From assembly GCA_021734475.1 (NCBI GenBank), contig JAIPIU010000006.1, positions 16,756 through 80,755 of the forward strand: DNA of 64,000 bases. Reading direction: 5' to 3'. Numbering within the stretch: the first letter of the stretch is position 1; the number at the start of each line of letters is the position of its first letter. The DNA comes from Candidatus Altimarinota bacterium. GTDB taxonomy: Bacteria > Patescibacteriota > Gracilibacteria > Absconditabacterales > Absconditicoccaceae. The notes under the pieces are model-generated. The model saw only the letters and a list, made by a program, of their open reading frames with translations, did not search any database and had not been told where the DNA came from. The position numbers and the translations under genes were made by a program. Shown in pieces: positions 51,179 through 64,000 of the stretch.

Positions 51179-51409
51179 ATCTTTTTTACTATTCTTATAA
51201 AAAAAATCACCTTTAAATTTTCAAAGGCCATACCAAAAAATCAGATTAAAAATCTATATAAACCTAGGTAGGGATAAGTTTTTTATGCAATTAAAGCAAC
51301 CTACTTTCTTTGGTATAACGAGTCATAGATATGTTTTTTATAATAAATTGCAAGAGATTTTTTAAAAAACCTGTCATAAGATAAAATCTCGACAGGTAAT
51401 AAATATTAA
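51179..51409 (-). promoter_or_regulatory. rplJ leader with L10-type structure, candidate
   Basis: The 231-base leader of rplJL contains an exact eight-base inverted repeat, ATACCAAA (51230) with TTTGGTAT (51309), enclosing a second pairing of GTAGG (51268) with CCTAC (51300). This nested arrangement just before rplJ is what an autoregulatory L10-binding leader looks like. A short hairpin AGATT/AATCT with a T6 (51241-51256) could be an attenuator. Confidence 0.55.
51362..51397 (-). terminator. intrinsic terminator before the rplJ leader
   Basis: ACCTGTC and GACAGGT (51369-51397) form a seven-pair hairpin; on the minus strand T6 follows. It ends the transcript of the 51410 gene. Confidence 0.85.
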
Positions 51410-51691
51410 TTACAATACTGCTTGTCCTATATGAATTGGTTTAGGACGAATAACTTTGATTTTTTTAGGAACATGATTTTTTTCTTTTTCTATGTTCCCT
51501 TGATCGATTTTAACTTTGGGCATAATCTTTTTTTTACAACAGACTCCTCCTTCTTTTAAATCAACTTCAGTAATCCTTTCTTTTTTGACTTTAGGCGGAT
51601 GTTTTAATTTTTTCTTTTTTTTCTCAACTGAAGTTTGACCAATTTTTGAAACTAGTTTTTTGCGATCTTCGCTTGATACCTTTTTTCCCAT
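51410..51691 (-). CDS. 93-aa basic protein without UGA codons
   Basis: Not recognised. It is very basic (many KKKKK and PKVK runs) with a single CC pair and an IHIGQAVL end; it is possibly nucleic-acid-binding and disordered. All glycines (about six) are GGN and no UGA occurs, unlike its neighbours. It has its own terminator, is 74 bases from the next minus gene and no Shine-Dalgarno is seen. Third of the three UGA-free genes of the window. Confidence 0.65.
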   Translation of the reverse strand: MGKKVSSEDRKKLVSKIGQTSVEKKKKKLKHPPKVKKERITEVDLKEGGVCCKKKIMPKVKIDQGNIEKEKNHVPKKIKVIRPKPIHIGQAVL

Positions 51692-51764
51692 AAGAATTTG
51701 TTTTTATTTACACATACACAATATAAATATATAAATAAATGTCAAGTGAAATAAATTAATCAAA

Positions 51765-52064
51765 TTAATAATTTTTAAGTTTATCAACAGTTCTAACTAT
51801 AATCAAATGAGCAATTCTACCAGCTATTAAGTCAGATTTTGAATATTTAAATATTCTTTTTACAGATTCTTCATCAATATCTATCCTATATAGACTAATC
51901 ATCAATCATTCCCGATCATAGTCCATCAAATATTTTATCCTCTTTGCAAGCAGATCCTCTAATTCTTTTAAACCATAATCATAAACCTCAATATCTTTGC
52001 TCTGATATTTAGTCAATCCAAATTGATTTATTATAACTTTAACCAAATTCTGATCCAATTTCAT
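51765..52064 (-). CDS. 99-aa hypothetical protein
   Basis: Not recognised beyond being a small, helical, charged protein with 'LMDYDREGLMISLYRIDIDEESVKRIF' near the middle, a pattern I recall from uncharacterised short proteins of cyanobacteria and candidate phyla. One UGA is read as Gly. No signal peptide or membrane segment. It starts divergently from the giant gene at 52338. Confidence 0.65.
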
Positions 52065-52250
52065 AATAAACAATTAAAATAAAAAAATCACCAAATAAAA
52101 TTATTTATTTAAAATAAAATAGCAATACCATAAAATTTACAAGAATACTTACAAACCAGGACAAATAATAAAATATTATTAACTATTGTCAAGCATTCTA
52201 TCATTATTTCTCATATTACATATCAATTTAAGTCGCTTTTTAACTTTATT

Positions 52251-52278
52251 TTGTATTAATATTAATTCAGATTATAAT
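52251..52278 (+). promoter_or_regulatory. candidate promoter of the giant gene
   Basis: TTGTAT at 52251-52256 and TATAAT at 52273-52278 with a 16-base spacer, 60 bases before the ATG at 52338. Confidence 0.5.
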
Positions 52279-52337
52279 CATAAATACAACAATCAATAAA
52301 TTAATAAAATCATTTAAAATAAATCTGAAAATCAATC

Positions 52338-55300
52338 ATGTTTAAGCAAAAAAGACAAATAATTCTTTTTATCATAATATATATATTTTCATATCTGCTA
52401 AATACATTTTTTTTCATAGATTTTAATAAAATAAAAGCTGAAGATTCTATAGATAGTACAAATTTAGTAGCAGTACTAGTGGATAAAAACATTTACAATA
52501 GTCTATCATCAGAAATACAACGATATTCAACGCAATACATTCAAAAAGAAATATCAAACTCCAAAGCTATAGTATTACAAATAGACACTCAAAAACTACA
52601 AGCTCAAGATATATTAAAAATATTGGAAAATATGTATTTTGATTGATTGGAATTAGAAACATCCAAATTAATATGATTAGTATTAATATGAGATATTCCT
52701 CTACCAGTAATAAAAAATGAAAATTTCATCTATCCAAGTATATATCCTTATGTAGATTTTGAAGAACAAAAATTCATCCGAAATGATAAAGAACAATATT
52801 TTGTATACAACAACAACCCCAAATGAAGTGCAGAAATATGGCATAGTATCATAGATCACAAACAAGATATCAATCAGTATAAAGATTTTTTTGATAAATT
52901 ATGAAATTATTATCAAGATCCAGCTGATTTTGTATCCAAAGATATTTGGTATGATGATTTTGTAGCAAACAAAAATTATTTCAACGAAGACGCGCTAAGT
53001 TCATATATAAACAATTTCATTTTTTCCGAAGATATATGATATCATAGATTTACCAATCTATTATTAAAAATCGTACAATGAGAACATAACGATGAAATAA
53101 GTGAATTACTTTCATGATTTGATTGACAGCAAGATTTTCAACAATTGGAAGAAAACAAAGCTCCAACAAAGATGTTACAAAAAATGTTAAAGGAATCATT
53201 TCTCAAAGAATATGATGAATTGATGTCACAGAAACAACTATCTCGTATGAGAGACAATATCCATTCAGCATGAAGATGGATAGAAGATTATACATGATCA
53301 AATTGAGAACAATTGGATCGCATATCTTTTGATTCACATTACCAAAAAATATTACAAAAAGACGATGTCATATTGCGCTACAATGCAGACCTATATCCAA
53401 CTATAATAGAATTTAATAATTTACTAGAAAAATGAGTAGATAAACAAATAGAAGACGAGAAATATTATATGACATTACCCATGCTAGTCCAATATCAAGA
53501 ATACAAAGATAAAAAGAAGTTAGTACCATCTATCCCTCCCAAAAGAAAATGTATCCCTGAAATAGATAATACATACAAAAATTATTATTTCGGTAAATCA
53601 GCTGAATATATATCTTCCATAGAAGACACAAGCATTTACAGATGAACATTCAGAAATTTATATTCAATAGACTGATTGGATATGGATGACATACAATCAT
53701 CATCAAATCCATCGACAGATCTTGATATAGATCTTAATCTAAAGTCTATCTGAGCTTCTTTTGATATATTTTCCAATCAAGTACAATGAAATAGATGATT
53801 TAATATATTTAATTCTGCAGCAGAATTTGAGTTATATTCATGAACCAAAGTACATGAAAATCGAAATGTTAAATGTGACAAACGATATTTTCCATTTTTC
53901 AATATATGAATTGATCGATTATGTAAAAAAAAAGTTCGAGAATGAGATTGAGATTGTAATTTATCTGACCCAGAAGAACAAGCAGATTGTGAATCCCCAG
54001 AACAATTTGCTCAAAGAAATCGATGATGAGCATCACCATTAAATTTAAACACATGAAAACTTGAAAATTCAGTTTATGAATTAAATAATTTTCAAGCCCA
54101 ATCAGCCTGGTTACCAATATATGACATAGCATGATCAATGTCAATTACCTGATCTCAAAGTGAAGCAAATTCGTTTTTAGGAATAGAAAAATACGCTTCA
54201 TTAACAAAAATCCAAGACAGATATTGAGAATTAAAATATCCAATATATCACACATCTTATATTGGTAAATCATTTTTCGATATATATTGAGTATCTACCA
54301 AAAACTGGATAGATTGATCTTTTATTTACCTACAAATATGAGCAGACAAAAGCTGTTGAAACGATCGAAAAAAATATAAATATAAATTAATAGATTCTAG
54401 ATACAAAAACACAACTATCAAACCAGAGCAAGTAGACGGATTTGACTACGATAAGTTTTGAGATCAAAATTATCTTAAAAAATATTACGATTATATATCA
54501 TTGGATATATCCACTCTATACAACACTATATATCAACAAAAAAGTGAATTTGTACCAAACATTACATGATCTATAAATAATAATTTATTATGAATAAATA
54601 TTCAAACGAATGATATTATAAGCTGACTTAATCAAATAATAAATTATAATTTAAGCAATATATGAAATCAAACTTTAATAAGTAGTTGATGGTTAAACAT
54701 CACCAGCTGATCAATCAATACTATAGACCAATTAGCATCTCAAGCAATTACATGACTACTAAATACTGATAATATATTAAACACTATATCTACAAATAAT
54801 ATCGAGTATTATATACTCAAACTCAAACAAGAAGCTTTATTCAAATGAGAACAAGTACAATTTTTATCAGGATGGACACAATTTTTAAATTCACAATTTA
54901 CATCAGTTCAGAATTTATTTAATGGTTTACAATCAGATTTTCAATTAGCTCTCAACACATATAACTCTATAAATACATGAGATTTATCTACCAAGATATC
55001 ACAACTACAACAAAAAAGAAATGATATAGACAATCTTCAACTATGCTGACTCACAGCATGCTGATGTACAAATAATTATGCAATACTATGTAACTCAATA
55101 AATCAAACAATACTAAATATCAATTCTATTAAAGATTCCATAGAAACTATATCTTATTTTCAAGAATATGAATGATGATCATGGATAGATATCAAACCTT
55201 TTGAATACATACAAGATAGTTTTTCTTGAAACAATATTAGTCAAGATTTAACTCTATCTCTAAATACAATCAATTGATTCCAAATAATCAATGACACTTC

Positions 55301-58300
55301 TAATATTCCAAAGATTCATTTTCCATGAATGAATATAACCACACAAGATAGGCCAATAGATTCACCAAGATATATTACATTTCAATGACTATCAGGAAGT
55401 GTAGTAAAACTAATATATCCAAATTTATACAAAGTAGAAGTATTTACTCAAACTTGAGACCTATTGATTCTAAAAAAACCAGAACAAATCCAAGAAGCTA
55501 TCAAAGACTACCTACAAGAAACTATAATAAAATATAATCAAGAATTAAAAGATGAACTAGATAATAAACAAAAACTATTCAACAAAAATCCAAACGCTTA
55601 TAGTAAACTACAAACACTTGATACAACAGCTAGTCCAAATCGCAGTTATCAATTATTCGACGAAGACTATCTAATAAATATCTTATGAGAAGAACATATC
55701 GAAACTTTATCAAAAATACTATACTATCACAATATTACAAACCAAGAAAGAAAAATCTGATCAACAATCCAAGAGGATATAGAAAATACAAAGTCATCAT
55801 TTGATATCAACGAAAAGATATCTGATATCATGTCAAACTATCTCAAACAAGATAATGATCAATGATGATTAGTTACTCCAAGTTATAACCCAGATTGATA
55901 TGAAGTATGATTTCTCAATTCTGATTGATTAGATTATATTAGTACAAACAGCATACCTTCTTTTATACAACAGATCCAATCTTCCAAAGAAAATTTTGAA
56001 GAAAACAATCAAAATAATCAATTACCACAACAGCAAACAGAATTTGAAGAAGAACTAAATACTGAATGCTGAATCAACGATGATTGAACTGCCCTACTTA
56101 TAGATCTAAGTGATTTTAGTTCACCTTGGGTCAAAGCTTTTGGATGTTGGTTAAAAAAGACATTAGACAAGCCATTTGAATTAAGTATTACATTCCCCTT
56201 TTCTACTTCACCTATTATTGGTGATTTTGAAACTATTCAACAATGAGAAGACCAACTAGAAATGTTTTGATCACAACGATCACAACTAAACCCAACAGAA
56301 CAAAATCAAAACACAATAGCCAATACTCCATCGGATGAAGACGCCATCAAATTACAAAATATGCTCTGATATATACAAACCAAAACAGACAAAACAACTA
56401 TAAATCTACAAAACAATACTTGAAAACTAGAAATACTATCTACAAAAGATTTGTGAAATATGGATATATATATCAGTTCTACGTGAGATGATTGTCTCAA
56501 GTCCAATTGAAAATCAACAGATTTATGTGAAAATCCGATAAAACTAACATCCATAAATCCTTATTGAAATAATCAAAATATAGATATCCAAACAAAAGAT
56601 AACAAAGCAGGAACTACAATAATAACATTTGATATATGTATACCAAATTCTGAAAATTGTGTCAAAAAAACTCAACAAATATCTATTATTCCATCAGATA
56701 TCCAACAAGTACAAATATTTTCCCCAGACAATAAAATAATGTTGGGATCTCAAATGCCAATCATAGTAAATTGATTAGATCAATACTGAAACAATGTATG
56801 ACAAATATTAAAAAATTTCTTCATATCGGTTTCTCAATGAGAAATATCAGATTGAACAGCCAGATGATCTACTATCAGATTTAATAGTTTCAAAGATCCA
56901 TTTATTTATTTTGCACCATGAGAACAAACAGATATCAATATAGTGGATATCAAAATAACATGAGAAAATACTTCTATATCTGCAAATAAAACAATTACAT
57001 TAGTCAGATGATATCCTCATATGAAATATCTCACAAGCACTATATACCAAGAAACATCCAATAGCATCATAACATGAAAAATAAGTATATCTCTACCAGA
57101 AAATACTGAGTATTATCATTTCACAGATCAATTTTGAATAAAACAAGTAAACCAAAATACCCTACCCAAAATCACATTAGAAATCAAAGATAGTTCATGA
57201 AAAATCATAGATATAGATACTGTGGTTAATATAAAATCAAAAAAAAATGTAGTTAGAATATGAGAGATATGATATCGCACTAGGACAATACAAACATGAT
57301 GAAATGTAATAGATGTACAACAATTATGATTCTACGGCCAAAATGATCTACAAATACAAAGTGGAAAACTAGATATTTATCTATATCCAAATTTCAAAGC
57401 ATGAGATGATACTATATCATTGGATATACCATGAATAGATACAATCGATATACCAATCACTATAAAATCATGACCAGCTAAAGAAATAATTCTAGAAACA
57501 AACAAAGATAGCCTAGGTACAGAAAAATATTTTTCTTGATCCATAAAAATAACCGACGCTCGAGGAAACTTATATACAGATCCTTTGAATATAAAACTAT
57601 GAACTATTGGTCCTGTATCAGCAATATTATATCCAAGTAATCCTCAACTTATACAAGTCAATTCTTGAATATTAGATTTTAATCTAAAAACAAAAGATAG
57701 ATGAGGTTTGTGATATATTTTTGCATATATAGACTGAGTAAATTTAAACGACCAAAGTCCATGATACAAAAACATTATCGTACAAAAAAGTATCATACCC
57801 ACAGAAAAACTAAATATAATGTATCTAAACTTATTTTGAACTGATCGATGAAATCAGCGATGATATTTTTCAGACAATAAAAATTTCATACAAGATATTA
57901 TGGCTTGATCTGAAAAATTATTAGCAACCACAACATTATTGGTAGATCCAAATAAATTAGAAAAGATAGAACTCATATTAGATCAATCATGACAGATACA
58001 AAACAACGAAAATAATGAAATAAATTTATCTTACGAAAATTGAAAATTAACAACACAAATACAATGAATCTGAAGCATATCACGAACAAATCAAAACTTT
58101 GATATAATACAAATCGAAAACGACGAAGAAAATTTAGAACAAGATCTATCATCATTGCTTTTTGAAAATAATTCAAAAAATACTTTTTATTATATAGCAG
58201 AAGACACAGACGATAGCATACAAGAGAATAAAGTAATTCAAAACAATATTATAATAAATTCTAGAGATATATTTGATACATTTGGAAAAATAGATGATCA

Positions 58301-61300
58301 AACCAAAATAACATTAAGTGATCAAAAACTATTAAATCTAAATATTCGAGAAGTTTATTATCAAGATGTCTTAGTTTGAAGATTATTATTACATATATGA
58401 GAAAATCTAATAATAGATCAAGATACTATAAAAGCTGAGATAAATTTATCAGATATAAAATACAAAAATAATTTAATATTTGCCAACTGATCTACAAACT
58501 GACTTAAATGAATATGAATATTTACACAAGATTATAATTTTCCAGAAAACAGTAAATGATATGAATCTATAGAAGATAGTATAGATCCTACTTTGAATAT
58601 ATGATTTAGATGAGATTTCAAAAATATAACATTGTTTGGAGGATGAGAAAATGTATGAGAATCAACCAAAGATTTTTCATCAGAATTTTTGATAAATTTT
58701 TGAGATCCATTAGTAAAAAGGATAGATAAAAACAAAGAAGTTTCATTAACAGATTTTGATTGATCTATAGGTAAATCAATATATTCCGACCCAAATAAAA
58801 CCATATTCAAAGTCAAAACCATGGATTTCAATAACGATTGATTAAAAGATATTTTGATAAGTTATACGGATTGAACTATTAAATTATTGAAAAATTATTG
58901 ATGAGATGATCCATATAGAAATATGCAAGAATTGGCGATACTAGCAGATTGAATAAAAGAAATTTATATATGAGATGTTGATGGTAATAATTACGACGAC
59001 ATAATTATACTTACAAAATGAAATCAACTCAGAATATATACAAATCAAATCTGAATTTTTGATGTAGACGGATATGTTGTTTGTTTAAATACTAAGGTAA
59101 AATTATGAGAAAAGTCTACTAATCCACAAGATTTAGAATGAGTAGAACAACTATTTATACAAGATATGAACAAAGATTGAAAAATAGATATAGTTACAAA
59201 CGATAAAAAATGATTTATAAAAATATTTTATTGATGAAACAACAACACACAAAATTATGCAAACTATGTTTCAAAACTAAAATACACATGTGATGATGAA
59301 CGATATTCAAGACAATCTGTAAACGAAAATACAAAAATAGTAAAAAGATTTTGAATAAAATTAGATTCCCAAACAAAAATACTTGATAACAGTTTAATTC
59401 ATCGACAATGACTAGAAAAACCAGATCCTGATGATATTTACAATAATGTGGATATGGAAGATATTTGAATAGATATAGATACTCAACAACTAAATGACTA
59501 CTTAGAAAATACTGATCCAGAAGATATAGATCAAGACACATTGATATCTATGGTATGACCATCAAATTTCAACACAAATCAAATGATATGAGTTTGAGCT
59601 GAAAATATGCTCAAATATGTATCAGATCCAATTTGAATAAGTCCAATTTATGAAAATCTAACATGAGATGATTTGGTATTTATACCACTATGATATTTAT
59701 CATGAAATGATCCTGTTTCTGTTTATAAAAATTATGAAGATATCAACTGAGATATATTGGAAGATCAAGATCTAGTAAAAGTAAGCGTAACCATCAAAGC
59801 AAACCAAAATTTCTTATGAACTTTCATAGACAAGATACAATGACCTTGGGAAATTAAAATGCACGATGAATGACATATCAAACATTTTTGGTTTAAAACA
59901 TGAACAGATATATCAGACATCAAAATGAATCGAGAAGTAAATAATGGCTATACATATATGCTAGATAATCTAGATATCAAAAACTGAGATTATATCCAAT
60001 TTTATTATCGATTGAATTATAAAGCATGAGAATCAATCAAAATAGATGTAAAAGATATTGATTGAAAAGACTATAAATACAAAGATTCAAATCCATTCCA
60101 ACAATACACTATAGATTGATATCCAGACATATCTATCAAACCAACAGACTGATGTTCCAAATTTATGACAGTATTTTTCAATACTCATTGAAATAATTGA
60201 AAAAATTATAACGAAGAATTCATAGATCTGCAAAAAATAATGCAAGAATATTTACAAGAACAAGAAGAAAAATCTCAAGACACTATGTCAGAAATAACAG
60301 ATATCATATGAAATAGTTCAACAGAAGCTGATATTTCAAACACTATATGAAGCGATACTTTTGAAACATTTGACGTCAATGAACTATTATGACAAATGAC
60401 AAATTGATGAGCAAATATAAACCTCTGATTTTTGGATGATATGACAGCCTGAATAAACGAAAAAATTGATGAAGCTCTCAATTGATTATGTAAATGATTC
60501 AAATTATGATGAGACTGATGCGGTTGATTACCAATACCTTTCAATCAAGCCTTTTTAGCACCATGACAATACCATTTATTTGGATGTTACAATTTAGCTC
60601 CAGTAAATACTCTACTATGATGATGAGTACCTATGTTATTTTTTCCTGGTACATTACAAACACCAGTTGGCCCTATACCTATGGTGGGTAACTGATTTAT
60701 ACCTGTTGTTCAAAAATGAGCAGGAGATGACTTTAAATTTTCTGCTCCTGGTTGAACTATTCCTTCACAATTTAGACTATATATAGCTCCTACACTTACG
60801 ATGCAAGTTGGTATAGCTATGTGTATGGGACCATATGCTGCATGAATTAATTTACCAAAACCATTTAGAGATATTTGATGAAATTGTGTAGTAGTAGCGA
60901 TTCCTATACCATTACCATGTTGAGATAAAAAAAATTCAAGTACAGACTGAGATCAATATCCACAACGAATGAACGAGATATGATGAGATGGAAATGCTTG
61001 TAATAGCTCAATATGACCAAATGCTACCAATGATTGATATGCTCCATCTCCTTTCCAATTAGTATCTACATCGCAATCAAATACAAATCCACAAGCGGTC
61101 GTTCAACAATGATCATATGCTTTTGGTTTTATTCAAATAGATAAAGATCCTATATCAATTGAAGAAACAAACACACAATGAATAGAAGTAGAGATATGAT
61201 GAGTAAAACTACAATGATGAGAAAATATAAAAAATAAAATCAAATGATGAACTATACAGTGACTAAAGAAAATAATAATAAACAATCGATTGGATAAACA

Positions 61301-64000
61301 AATCAAATATATAATGAACAATCTGACAAAAATGGATATTAAAATTTATTTGCCAGAGATAGATAAACTTTTTGAATGAGTATCAGACCTATGAGAAAAA
61401 GATGACGAGCTACAAAAAGATAATTGTAAAGAACAATGATGATCTCGAGATCAAGCAAATAATAAATGTATAAGCAAAAAACAAACCATATGTGAATCTC
61501 AATGATGAACATGGGTCGATACAACACAACAATGTACAGTAGAAGATAAAACCAAAGAAAATAACATCAAAAAAGAATATTGTAAATTAGAATGACGACA
61601 ACGAAACTCTACAGACAATCTATGTCAGATTCCATCTACATTACAAAAACTCAAAGAAAATAAATGAATTCAAAAATGACAACTCAAAGGTCTATCTGAA
61701 AGCTTATCCAATCCATTTGAATATATATGATGACTATTTTCAGACGTAAGTTTGGTAAAAATAAATACAAAAAATATAAACATCAAAGTACCTATGATAT
61801 ATTCAGAAGATATATTAGCATACGGAAATTATCTTAATCAACGAAAAACAACAAACCTATGAGAAAAAGATGCAAACTGAGAACTTATTAAAAAATGAAT
61901 AATACACAAATGGACAGATCTAATAAACTGAGCGATATGAATGTGTGCAATGGACCTATGAAAAATAGACACAAAACAAAATGTAAAAGAAAAATATACA
62001 GAAGTCAAAAAACAATTAATAGATGAAGGAAAATGATTGTTAGATAATTTTGATGAAGCTTTGAATTCGATAAATTTAGATAAAAGCAATCCTGATTATT
62101 GAATAGTTTTGAAGTGTCAAACTCAGTTCAAAATAATAGATACTCTAAAATCATTATCAAAAATTCTTTTCGATAAAAGCAAAGAAGAATTTACAAATGA
62201 GAATAAAAACAAAATAGAAACATTGGTAAATAAATGTAATATAGATCAATCAAAAATTGATCAAAACTCTGATTTAGAATGAAAATACAAAGAAGCTAAA
62301 AAACAAATAGATGACAAAGAAAAAGAACTCAAAAAAAACTTGCCAGATTGATATCAAGCATCATCTGAAGAATTTTTAACTTGATCAAAGATATTAAATT
62401 GTCTTGAAGCTTTCTGAAATACAGATTTTGATAGTATTTTGGATAATTTCTTGTCATTACAAGACAATAGTGCAACAATGGAGACAGCCATTAGACAAAA
62501 CATAAAAACACTTGAACAATACAAAAAACTACCACTAGAAATGTATGAATGGATACACATACAAGATAAATATTTATCTGAAATATCTTCTTTGATAAAT
62601 AATTTTGTAGGTAAAATAGTTTATTGGATCAATACCAATGCAAATAGATATTCACAATATATAGATAGTATCATCACTCTAATCTGAATAGTCAATACAT
62701 ATCAGATTTTGATAGATTTTTCTGTAAACCGATCAGAGAGTTGTGGTAAATGTACCAATGACACATATGATTCTTATTCGTGTAGTTTATCTATGCTCTG
62801 TCCAGATGTATGATTACCTATATTACCTATACCACCATTCAAGATACCAAACATTATAATAGATCTATCAAATATAAATTTATGAATAGATATACTTCTA
62901 CCAAATTTCAAATTTACTCCTACCAAAGTACCATTAATTCAAATACCAAATCTACCAGAACCACCAAAAATAAATGCAAATATAAGTGTAGAAGATCAGT
63001 TAAAAGTCTGATTGGATTTAATTTGATCAATATCTAAATCACTTAGTTTCCTAAAAGATTTGAATATACCAAGTATTCCACAGTTACCTCAACCACCACA
63101 ACTTCCAGAACCACCATCATTTTTACCAAATGTACAGTTGGAATTACCAGTATTACCACCAGCTCCCAAATTACCAAAACTACCAAATGAACTAAAAGCT
63201 ACACTAAAAACAGCTGAAGTAATATGAAAAATATTATGTATAGTAAAATGATGAATAGGTCTAGTTTGAGAAAAATGAGTAAAAGCAAAGATAGAACAAC
63301 TAACACAAAGAAGTTATGAAGTTCCTTTCTTTGATTTCATGGATCTAACAACCAAGTTTCAAAGTCCTCCATTAAAATGATTTGATTATGAAATATCTTC
63401 TTACGTAAATTTACAATACAATTTCGATGGAGTTTTCTCTATATTAAATTGAATAGCTAGCGAAATAAATAAATATTCTACAGCATTTGAAAGTGTTACA
63501 GAAAAAACAGTTTGAGAAATCACCAAAGAATTAAACAACAATGCAGTTACAGACTCATTTGGAGATATTCAATGATTTGGATCAAATACAAATATAAATG
63601 TAAACTGATCCTGAATAAAGTTAAACTATATAGATACAGATAAGGATACTGATGAAGATTTGATAGATCATCAAGAAGCTAAAAAACAATTAATAGACTG
63701 ATTAGCTTACTTTAAACAGATAAACAAAAATTCTAATACAGACAAAGAAATAGATGAAATACTAAATAATCTAAAAGAAACTCCAGCTAAATGAGAAATA
63801 CTACAAATTCAAAATATACAAAAAGAAGCTCAAGAAATAATAAAAACACAAAGAGAAGAAAATATCAAAATAGCTAATAATATAAAATCAGATTATGACT
63901 GATTTATCAGAACATTAGAAAAAAACTGAGCTATACTAGCATCCAATCAAGAAGTATCCAAAGATTTCAGATCAGATTTATTTAGCATACCACAAGAAAG
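52338..64000 (+). CDS. giant exported repeat protein (at least 3887 aa, open at 3' end)
   Basis: One continuous frame from ATG 52338 past the window edge, with UGA-Gly throughout and no TAA/TAG found when I checked the frame at six points and read it end to end. Residues 7-28 are a membrane anchor or signal. An early domain (about 40-125) ends in GLVLIGDIPLPV, weakly like gingipain/caspase-type folds. An Ig-like segment is near 1455-1560. Three FG-GAP/VCBS-type units with calcium motifs (DFNNDGLKD, GDVDGNNYDD, DMNKDGKID) lie at about 2160-2285. A Gly/Cys-rich domain is at 2716-2865, a cysteine cluster at 3030-3100 and a Pro-rich spacer at 3485-3620. Function unknown; a cell-surface adhesion or predation protein is plausible. 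Confidence 0.88.

Noticed and set aside
53761..54042. 93-codon frame and similar ones inside the giant gene
   Set aside because: Out of frame with the continuous coding frame, and composed of biased residues typical of shifted AT-rich coding DNA.

Overview
The window is AT-rich bacterial DNA in which almost every gene is interrupted by in-frame UGA when read with the standard code. Those UGAs sit at invariant glycines (both glycines of the RF1 GGQ motif, the P-loop of EF-G, RuBisCO active-site loops, the L7/L12 hinge), while TGG remains at tryptophans. Every coding region reconstructed here ends in TAA or TAG. This is genetic code 25 (UGA = Gly), known from Absconditabacteria (SR1) and Gracilibacteria. 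The RuBisCO/AMP-pathway cluster favours Absconditabacteria; that assignment is inference. All coordinates below were rebuilt by hand with UGA read as glycine.

Layout. 1-9.0 kb: mixed small genes (DUF5652 tail, LpxH-like phosphoesterase, tRNA-Arg, a methyltransferase, gatB, a thioredoxin-CcdA fusion, a lipoprotein), with one gene at 962-1330 that looks imported (no UGA, strong Shine-Dalgarno, GTG start). 9.0-15.6 kb: a co-directional central-carbon cluster: short pyruvate kinase, unknown gene, ribose-1,5-bisphosphate isomerase, unknown gene, form II/III RuBisCO, AMP phosphorylase, closed by a double hairpin/terminator. Together they would turn AMP + Pi into ribose-1,5-bisphosphate, then RuBP, then (with CO2) two 3-phosphoglycerates that can feed pyruvate kinase. 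15.6-18.4 kb: an ABC-2 exporter with dispersed palindromic repeats between its genes. 18.9-32.3 kb: lipoprotein, metG, DNA polymerase III delta', secG, a solute-binding-like protein, an M50 protease, prfA (RF1), DUF378, fusA, gatC and a membrane-anchored PKD-like protein. 32.6-36.0 kb: a 1151-residue secreted cysteine-rich repeat protein.

36.1-51.2 kb (minus strand) is a long translation/transcription block: rplJ, rplL, rpsB, a membrane protein, tsf, a fused rpsF-rpsR (S6-S18) gene, rpmH, rpoB, rpoC, rpmA, rpmF, nusB, elp3. L10 and L27 carry long low-complexity charged tails, S6 and S18 form one polypeptide, and rpsB-tsf is inserted between rplL and rpoB. 52.3 kb to the end is one open frame of at least 3887 codons, a giant exported protein that runs off the window.

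Most genes lack a recognisable Shine-Dalgarno sequence and start after A-rich spacers. Intrinsic hairpin-T terminators separate the convergent units. No CRISPR array, insertion sequence, rRNA or phage module was seen.
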